From JAICKM01 sp035693165 (GTDB taxonomy: Bacteria; Chloroflexota; Chloroflexia; QHBQ01; JAICKM01): a DNA stretch of 17,653 bases. Each line of letters begins with the position of its first letter. The first letter of the stretch is position 1. The notes under the pieces are model-generated. The model was not told the DNA's origin, searched no databases, and was given only the letters and a program-made list of their open reading frames with translations. The position numbers and the translations under genes are program-made. This document shows positions 12,991 to 17,653 of this stretch, in pieces. The stretch is taken from NCBI GenBank assembly GCA_035693165.1, contig DASSGZ010000102.1, forward strand, positions 1 through 17,653, read 5' to 3'.

Positions 12991-13698
12991 ATGGCCAAAA
13001 ACGGAGACGGGCGGCGCCGGTCGCGCGATAACAGCATCAGTTTGCTGGGCGTGCAGCGCGCGCCGCGCGACGGCGGGGTCGAAGCCCTGACCGTGCAGAC
13101 CGACCGGGGCGATATACACGGCTGCTACCACCCCGCCGGCCCCGACGGCACGCCCGGCGGGGCGGTGGTGCTCTGGGTGGGCGGCGCCGGGGGCGGCACG
13201 GAGGGGCCGGCGGGCGGCATCTACCGCACGCTAGCCGCGCAACTGGCCGGGGAGGGCATCGGCTCGGTGCGCCTCGACTACCGCTATCCCAACGTGCTGT
13301 TGGAGTGCCTGGCCGATGTGCTGGTCACACTGGCCTGGCTGGAGGACGCCGAAGGGGTGCGGCGGGCGGCGCTGGTCGGGCACTCGTTTGGCGGCGCGGT
13401 GGTCATCGACGCGGGGGCGCTCAGCCCCATCGTCAAAACGGTGGTCGCGCTCTCCTCGCAGACCTATGGCGCCGACCTGGTGGGCGATGTCAGCCCGCGC
13501 ACGCTGCTGCTAGTCCACGGCGCCGCCGACCAGGTGCTGCCTGCATCTTGCTCGCGCCGGCTTTATGAGGCCGCCGCCGAGCCGCGCGAACTGGTGATCT
13601 ATCCGGGTGCCGGGCATGGTCTCGACGAGTGTGCCGCCGAGTTGCACAACCTCCTCTATACGCACCTGCGCGAACATCTGGCCCCGCAGGGCCGCTAA
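12991..13698 (+). CDS. Small alpha/beta hydrolase (dienelactone-hydrolase-like), cytoplasmic
   Basis: 235 residues without a signal peptide. A VLWVGGAGGG segment (60-69) replaces the usual HGxxG oxyanion strand, the nucleophile elbow is GHSFGG with Ser132, the acid is Asp180 in LLLVHGAADQVLP, and the base is His209 in YPGAGHGLDE. Strand LDYRYPN matches the RxDYRG-type segment seen in DLH/YfbB-like hydrolases. ATG 12991 has a purine-rich GGTGGAAAGG upstream. It lies 39 bases behind the SGNH hydrolase on the same strand. Likely an esterase or hydrolase of small substrates; specificity is unknown. A short GC-rich inverted segment (13700-13720) follows the stop without a T-run. Confidence 0.82.
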   Translation: MAKNGDGRRRSRDNSISLLGVQRAPRDGGVEALTVQTDRGDIHGCYHPAGPDGTPGGAVVLWVGGAGGGTEGPAGGIYRTLAAQLAGEGIGSVRLDYRYPNVLLECLADVLVTLAWLEDAEGVRRAALVGHSFGGAVVIDAGALSPIVKTVVALSSQTYGADLVGDVSPRTLLLVHGAADQVLPASCSRRLYEAAAEPRELVIYPGAGHGLDECAAELHNLLYTHLREHLAPQGR

Positions 13699-14069
13699 CC
13701 GGGCCCGGCTTCCCGGCCCGCAGCGCCGCCCGGTGGAACACAATCTGCTCTAGCTACGGTGTGAAATATAGGCGCCGGTGCGCCAGGCGCCGCGAAATCC
13801 CCGTCATTGTTTGGTCCCCCGGCCTATGTGGTTGCCGCTGGGGCGCGACCGAAGCCCCAGGCCCGGCATCTGACCGGCGCGTTCACGATCGGGATTTCGC
13901 CCGCGGGCACTGGTATTGGTACGCCTGACGGCTGACCGGGTCACCGGGTTTGCAATACCGGTGATCGCCTGCCGGCGAGGTTATTGGTTTCCCTGGAATC
14001 GCGCACACGGGACCCTCGCCACCTTTGGGCAGGAGCGATCAGGCCGGGGCGGAGAGAGGGGACACTCCA
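13699..14069. other. Intergenic region (371 bases) with a small hairpin, no gene seen
   Basis: The open frames crossing it have no ribosome binding site and run into the flanking genes in other frames. A perfect 7-bp inverted repeat TCACCGG (13941-13947)/CCGGTGA (13958-13964) with a 10-base loop is the clearest element and could be an operator or leader hairpin for the esterase gene. No convincing -35/-10 pair was found. Confidence 0.45.
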
Positions 14070-15125
14070 ATGACCACGCTATCCTGGCGGCTGCCGGTGG
14101 CGCTGGCGGCGGCGCTGCTGGCGGGCAGCCTGCTTGCCGGGCCGGCCACGCGGGCCGCCGCCCCACCGCCGGATCTGGGGGCCGGGCGCGTCGCCCGCAA
14201 CCTGACCTACTGTACGGGCGGCGGGCAACCACTCACCATGGACCTCTACTTCCCCAGTCGAGCCGCGGCCATCCCCATGCCCGTGGTGGTGTTCGTGCAT
14301 GGCGGCGGCTGGGAGATCGGGGATAAGGACACGCCCGACGAGATCGCGCCGGAGATGATCGGGCGCGGCTACGTGGTGGCGGCGATCAATTACCGGCTGG
14401 CGCCCGCGTGGCGCTGGCCCGCGCCCATCGAGGACGTGAAGTGCGCCATCCGCTACCTGCGCGCCGAGGCGGGCACCTATCACCTGGACCCCGACCGCAT
14501 CGGCGTGTGGGGCAGCAGCGCGGGCGGGCACCTGGCGGCGCTACTAGGCCTCACCGACAGCCGCGCCGGGTTCGACGGCCAGGGCGGCTACGCTGACCAG
14601 TCGAGCCGCGTGCAGGCGGTAGTCGATCTGTACGGCCCGACCGATCTGCCGGCCCTGACCCAGACGGGCAGCGACCGCATGCTGGAGACGCTGCAACGGG
14701 TCTTCGGCGCGGGCGGTAAACTGCCCGCCGCCCTCTTGCGGCAGGCCAGCCCTGTCACATATGTGTCCGGCGACGCGCCGCCGTTCCTGATCCTCCAGGG
14801 CGATAAGGACACCATGGTGCCGGCGAGCCAATCGGCAGAACTGTACCGCCGGCTGCAGGCGGCGGGCGTGCCCGCGACACTGGTGGTGGTGCGCAACGGC
14901 GACCACGGCTTTGTGCCGGCGGGCGGGCCGGTGAGCCCGTCGCAGGCCGAGCGGACCCGGCTCATCGGCGATTTCTTCGACCGCTATTTGCCGGCACCCA
15001 CCACGGCACATAGCGCCGCTGCGCCCGGTTTGCCCCCGTTCTGGGCCTTGCCGGACCTGGCGCAGACGATCCGCGACCGGATCCGCGATCTGGCGAGCGC
15101 ATATCACGGGATGCCGGCGCGGTAA
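14070..15125 (+). CDS. Secreted alpha/beta hydrolase of the HSL / BD-FAE-like esterase group
   Basis: 351 residues. Residues 1-30 are a Sec signal peptide (core LPVALAAALLAGSLLAG). The mature enzyme has the HGGGW oxyanion motif (77-81), the nucleophile elbow GSSAGGHLAAL with Ser150, the acid Asp247 in LQGDKDTMVP and the base His279 in NGDHGF, so the catalytic triad is complete. Segment NYRLAPAWRWPAPIEDV is characteristic of hormone-sensitive-lipase-type and feruloyl/acetylxylan esterase-like proteins. ATG 14070 is preceded by GAGAGGGG with about 8 bases spacing; an in-frame GTG at 14025 would bury the signal peptide. A C-terminal extension of ~40 residues follows the fold. It probably removes acyl groups from polysaccharides or lipids outside the cell; the substrate is not evident. 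It is convergent with the SLH protein and shares its terminator region. Confidence 0.87.
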   Translation: MTTLSWRLPVALAAALLAGSLLAGPATRAAAPPPDLGAGRVARNLTYCTGGGQPLTMDLYFPSRAAAIPMPVVVFVHGGGWEIGDKDTPDEIAPEMIGRGYVVAAINYRLAPAWRWPAPIEDVKCAIRYLRAEAGTYHLDPDRIGVWGSSAGGHLAALLGLTDSRAGFDGQGGYADQSSRVQAVVDLYGPTDLPALTQTGSDRMLETLQRVFGAGGKLPAALLRQASPVTYVSGDAPPFLILQGDKDTMVPASQSAELYRRLQAAGVPATLVVVRNGDHGFVPAGGPVSPSQAERTRLIGDFFDRYLPAPTTAHSAAAPGLPPFWALPDLAQTIRDRIRDLASAYHGMPAR

Positions 15126-15143
15126 CACCTGCCCCGAATAAAG

Positions 15144-15174
15144 ACCCCCGGTCGCCTGTCCGGCCACCGGGGGT
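15144..15174. terminator. Bidirectional terminator between convergent genes
   Basis: A perfect 9-bp stem ACCCCCGGT (15144-15152)/ACCGGGGGT (15166-15174) with a 13-base loop. On the plus strand TTTCG follows; on the minus strand the stem is followed by CTTTATT. It lies 18 bases after the esterase stop and 19 bases from the stop of the minus-strand surface protein. Confidence 0.8.
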
Positions 15175-15193
15175 TTCGTGTGCCCGCGCGCGT

Positions 15194-17653
15194 TTATGGC
15201 CCGCCGTAGGCCAGGGTGACGAGCTTGGAAACCTGGCCGCGGGTGGCGGTGTTGCCGGGGCGGAAGTAGGGCCGGCGCCCGGCGTCACACGGCTCACCGG
15301 GGCTGCCGCAGTCGTAGCCGCTGACAATGTGGTTGGCGGCGACGGCTTCCACGTAGCCATAGAAGGGGCTGCCCGCCGGCACGTCGGTGAAGGTGGGCGT
15401 GGCCGGGTTCGGGATGGTGTAGCCGCGGGCCAGCGCGATGACCTTGCTAAGCTGGCCGCGCGTGATGGCGGCCCACGGGCGGAAGTAGGGCCGGCGCCCG
15501 GTGTCACACGGTTCGCCGGGGCCGCCGCAGTCGTAGCCGCTGATGATCCCATGACTCGCGCCCGTCTCGATGAAGCGGTAGAAGGCGTTGCCCGGCGGGA
15601 CATCGGCGAATGCCGGCGTGGTGGGGTTGAGTAGCGGCCAGCCCGCGGAGTTCACGACCATTTTCAGCAACTGGCCGCGCGTGACATCGGCGTCCGGGCG
15701 GAAGTAGAGGCCGGGGCAGGGTTCCCCCGGCGCGCCACAGGAGTAGCCGCTGATGATGCCGCGGCAGGCCAGCCAGTGGATGTAGACGGCGAAGGTCTGG
15801 CCCGCGGGCACATCGACGAAGGTGATCGTACACGGGACCGCGGTGGCGGTGGGCAGGGGCGTGTTCGTCGCCGTGCGCACCGGGATGCGCGTGGCCGTGC
15901 CGGCCGGCGCGACCGCGGTGCGGGTCGCGGTAGACGTGCTGCCAGGCGCGGGAGTCAGCGACGGGACAGCGGTATGCGTAGCCGTAGGCGTGGGCGATGC
16001 CGTCGCCGTGCGGGTTCCGCTCGGCGTCGCCGAAGGGATCGGCGTGGGCGTGGCCGTCCGCGTGGGCGTGGCGGTATGCGTATCGGTCGGGGTGGCCGTG
16101 GGCGTGGCGGTATGTGTGGCCGTGTGGGTCGGCGATGGGGTCGCGGTGCTGGTATCGGTCGGGGTGGCGGTTGGCGACGGGGTGCGCGTGGGCGTGCCGG
16201 TGGGCACCGGCGTGGCCGTCTGTGTCGCCGAGGGGATCGCCGTGGCGGTGCGGGTGCTGGCCGGTGTGCGCGTGGGCGTGCGCGTCACCGTGGCGGTGCG
16301 GGTGACGGTCGGAGTGCGCGTGGATGTGGCCGTGCGCGTGGCGGTCGGAGTGCGCGTATCGGTCGCGGTGCGAGTGACGGTCGGCGTGGCAGTATCCGGC
16401 GGCGTGGACGTAGCGCTGGGCGGCAGCGGGGTGGGGGTGCTCGTGCCGGTCGGGCCGGGCGTGCGCGTCATGGTCGCCGTGCGGGTGGGCGTGGCCGTGC
16501 CCGCCGCCACCGGGGTGCGGGTGAAGGTGGCCGTGTTGGTCGGGCGGGGCGTGGCCCCGGTGGCCGTGGGCGGCTGGGGCATGGCGGTGCGCGTGGGCCG
16601 CACGCCGATGTCGTAGAAGCCCTGGTTGTCGCACGCCCGCGGCTGGCCGTCCCAGTAGCCCGCGAAGTAATCGAGCACGTTGGCCGTCAGTTGCTCGATG
16701 CGCTGGTCGGCGTCGTTGGAGAGCAGGTCGGGCTGGAACTGGTTGTTGCTGTACGAGTGATCGATCAGGCCCCAGGACCAGCGGATGGTGCCCATCGAGA
16801 ACACGTGCGCGCCGCTGGGGGCGGTGTACATGACGGTGTTCGCCGGGTTGGTCCGCCCCAGGTAGTTGATAACCGGGCTGTTCGAGACGAGGTCGAGGCC
16901 CGGCGGGGACGAGCCGTTGTCGAACGCCGTGTTCCACTCGTAGCCCACGATGTTATTGATCCGGGTGCCCGGTTGGATGTTGGTGCAGTCGAAGTACCAG
17001 CGGTTGGCGGGCGCGTTCGCCACCCAGGCGGCATTATAGCCCTCGGTGCGGTACCAGTTGTCGTCGAAGAAGTAGTAGCCGAGCAGGGCGTTCTCATTCC
17101 GGTTCAACGGCGGGTCGTGGAAGCGGACGGTGGCGTTCGGCGAGGTTTTGATCGGGTCGAGGTTCAGATCCTTGTAGCAGGTGATGACGCGGTTGGGGCC
17201 GACCGCCGAGGCCGTCAGGCGGATGTTCCAGTAGGCTTCGTTGGCCGAGGCGAAGATCAGGTTGGTGCCGCTGTCGCGCAGGGCATCGACGTTGTCGTGT
17301 TCGGCCCAGGTCCAGTATTCGGGGTGCCCGGTGGTGAGGAAGACGCGGTGGTTTTGCAACAGCGCCGGGTTGGTGGCGGTATCGACATCGCTGATATAGG
17401 CCACGTCGTAGCCGGAGGCTTCCAGCCAGCGGATCATGTCGATATCCCAGTAGAAGAACTCGCCGGTGCCCCAGCCCGCTTCGTAGGGCCGGTCGAAGGA
17501 GACCTGGTAGGCGCGGTCGCGGCCGTCATTGTTGTGCGACTCGTAGAGGCTCTCGCCGCCGTAGAGGTTGTAGGCCTGGTTGGTCTTGGCCGCCTGCTGC
17601 ACCAGGATCGGCGCCGCGTAGCCGTCGTTGCGCACCACGAAGTAGACATAGGC
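15194..17653 (-). CDS. S-layer-anchored protein with an N,N-dimethylformamidase beta-subunit-like domain, 5'-truncated by the window edge
   Basis: 819 residues are visible; the frame is open to the last base of the window, so the start and any signal peptide are missing and GTG 17638 is internal. The first ~350 visible residues (17653-16607) match the large-subunit C-terminal domain of dimethylformamidase-like proteins: QAYNLYGGESLY, VSFDRPYEAGWG, FFYWDIDMIRWLEASGYDVAYISD, TTGHPEYWTW, IFASANEAYWNIRL, and GTIRWSWGL. In the characterised enzyme this region holds a mononuclear iron site; which Tyr and Glu here would bind metal I cannot map. Next is a ~258-residue Thr/Pro/Arg/Ala linker (16606-15833). 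The end (15832-15197) is three SLH repeats starting ITFVDVP, PAFADVP and PTFTDVP, each with GY-x-CG-x-PGEPC and TRGQ, which would bind cell-wall polymer. So a possible amidase or sugar-binding domain is displayed on the surface. Function of the DMFase-like domain in these proteins is not established. Confidence 0.8.
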   Translation of the reverse strand, partial: AYVYFVVRNDGYAAPILVQQAAKTNQAYNLYGGESLYESHNNDGRDRAYQVSFDRPYEAGWGTGEFFYWDIDMIRWLEASGYDVAYISDVDTATNPALLQNHRVFLTTGHPEYWTWAEHDNVDALRDSGTNLIFASANEAYWNIRLTASAVGPNRVITCYKDLNLDPIKTSPNATVRFHDPPLNRNENALLGYYFFDDNWYRTEGYNAAWVANAPANRWYFDCTNIQPGTRINNIVGYEWNTAFDNGSSPPGLDLVSNSPVINYLGRTNPANTVMYTAPSGAHVFSMGTIRWSWGLIDHSYSNNQFQPDLLSNDADQRIEQLTANVLDYFAGYWDGQPRACDNQGFYDIGVRPTRTAMPQPPTATGATPRPTNTATFTRTPVAAGTATPTRTATMTRTPGPTGTSTPTPLPPSATSTPPDTATPTVTRTATDTRTPTATRTATSTRTPTVTRTATVTRTPTRTPASTRTATAIPSATQTATPVPTGTPTRTPSPTATPTDTSTATPSPTHTATHTATPTATPTDTHTATPTRTATPTPIPSATPSGTRTATASPTPTATHTAVPSLTPAPGSTSTATRTAVAPAGTATRIPVRTATNTPLPTATAVPCTITFVDVPAGQTFAVYIHWLACRGIISGYSCGAPGEPCPGLYFRPDADVTRGQLLKMVVNSAGWPLLNPTTPAFADVPPGNAFYRFIETGASHGIISGYDCGGPGEPCDTGRRPYFRPWAAITRGQLSKVIALARGYTIPNPATPTFTDVPAGSPFYGYVEAVAANHIVSGYDCGSPGEPCDAGRRPYFRPGNTATRGQVSKLVTLAYGGP
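15833..16606 (-). repeat. Coding low-complexity repeat (Thr/Pro/Arg/Ala linker)
   Basis: About 774 bases of degenerate hexamer-to-dodecamer repeats read on the minus strand as TPT, TRTAT, TPTRTP and similar units. On the plus strand this appears as GTGGCG/GTGCGC alternation. It is a flexible, probably glycosylated spacer; repeat length is likely variable between strains. Confidence 0.85.

Noticed and set aside
13629..14326. Two overlapping plus-strand frames covering the gap before the secreted esterase
   Set aside because: They overlap the real genes out of frame and lack start signals; the esterase signal peptide fixes the true frame.
15833..16606. Repeat block considered as a CRISPR array
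   Set aside because: Units are short, degenerate and coding, with no constant repeat of 24-40 bases, no unique spacers and no cas genes.
15822..16616. Plus-strand Val/Gly-rich frame that looks repetitive
   Set aside because: It is the antisense reading of the T/P/R linker; the minus-strand frame continues into good domains on both sides.
1..17653. tRNA, rRNA or known riboswitch
   Set aside because: No cloverleaf with a T-loop GTTCGA-type box in proper context and no recognisable riboswitch core was found by eye.

Overview
The window reads as chromosomal DNA of a high-GC member of the Chloroflexota, probably class Chloroflexia. Several things point there: secreted proteins with long Thr/Pro/Arg linkers ending in three SLH repeats that carry a GYxCGxPGEPC signature, a pair of large exported proteins with an N-terminal domain I know mainly from Chloroflexota hypothetical proteins, and an inverted repeat with a TCTGAGCGNAGCGAAGA core that is common in those genomes. 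This is pattern recognition, not a database match.

Layout. (1) 2-952: the 3' two-thirds of hslU, the ATPase of the HslUV protease. (2) 1150-3392: a two-gene restriction-modification cassette, a DNA methyltransferase and a downstream nuclease-like protein. It has visibly lower GC and more relaxed codon use than its flanks and looks transferred. The endonuclease frame is open well upstream of its first usable start codon, which makes this junction odd. (3) 3454-4746, minus strand: mobA (molybdenum cofactor guanylyltransferase) and, upstream of it, a small secreted protein of unknown function, separated by a strong two-tier inverted repeat. (4) 5207-10780: two tandem paralogous exported proteins of 878 and 879 residues, each with a signal peptide, one conserved N-terminal domain and about six Ig/TIG-like repeats. 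Each is followed by its own hairpin terminator and has its own ribosome binding site. (5) 10933-11781: a Cys-cluster (probable Fe-S) domain fused to a thioredoxin domain. (6) 12052-15125: three hydrolases, namely an SGNH/GDSL-type secreted or membrane-anchored esterase, a small cytoplasmic alpha/beta hydrolase, and a secreted HSL/BD-FAE-like esterase. (7) 15194-17653, minus strand, cut by the window end: a large surface protein with an N,N-dimethylformamidase beta-subunit-like domain, a ~258-residue T/P/R linker and three SLH repeats.

How the parts fit. HslU and MobA are housekeeping functions. The R-M cassette is the only recognisable defence module, and no phage, integrase, CRISPR array or tRNA was seen. 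The right two-thirds of the window is dominated by exported proteins, consistent with envelope and S-layer biology in a Chloroflexota cell. The best candidates for undescribed biology are the tandem N-domain/TIG-repeat proteins, the Fe-S-like/thioredoxin fusion, and the surface-displayed dimethylformamidase-like protein. Product calls rest on motifs read by eye; coordinates follow open frames and the best ribosome binding site.
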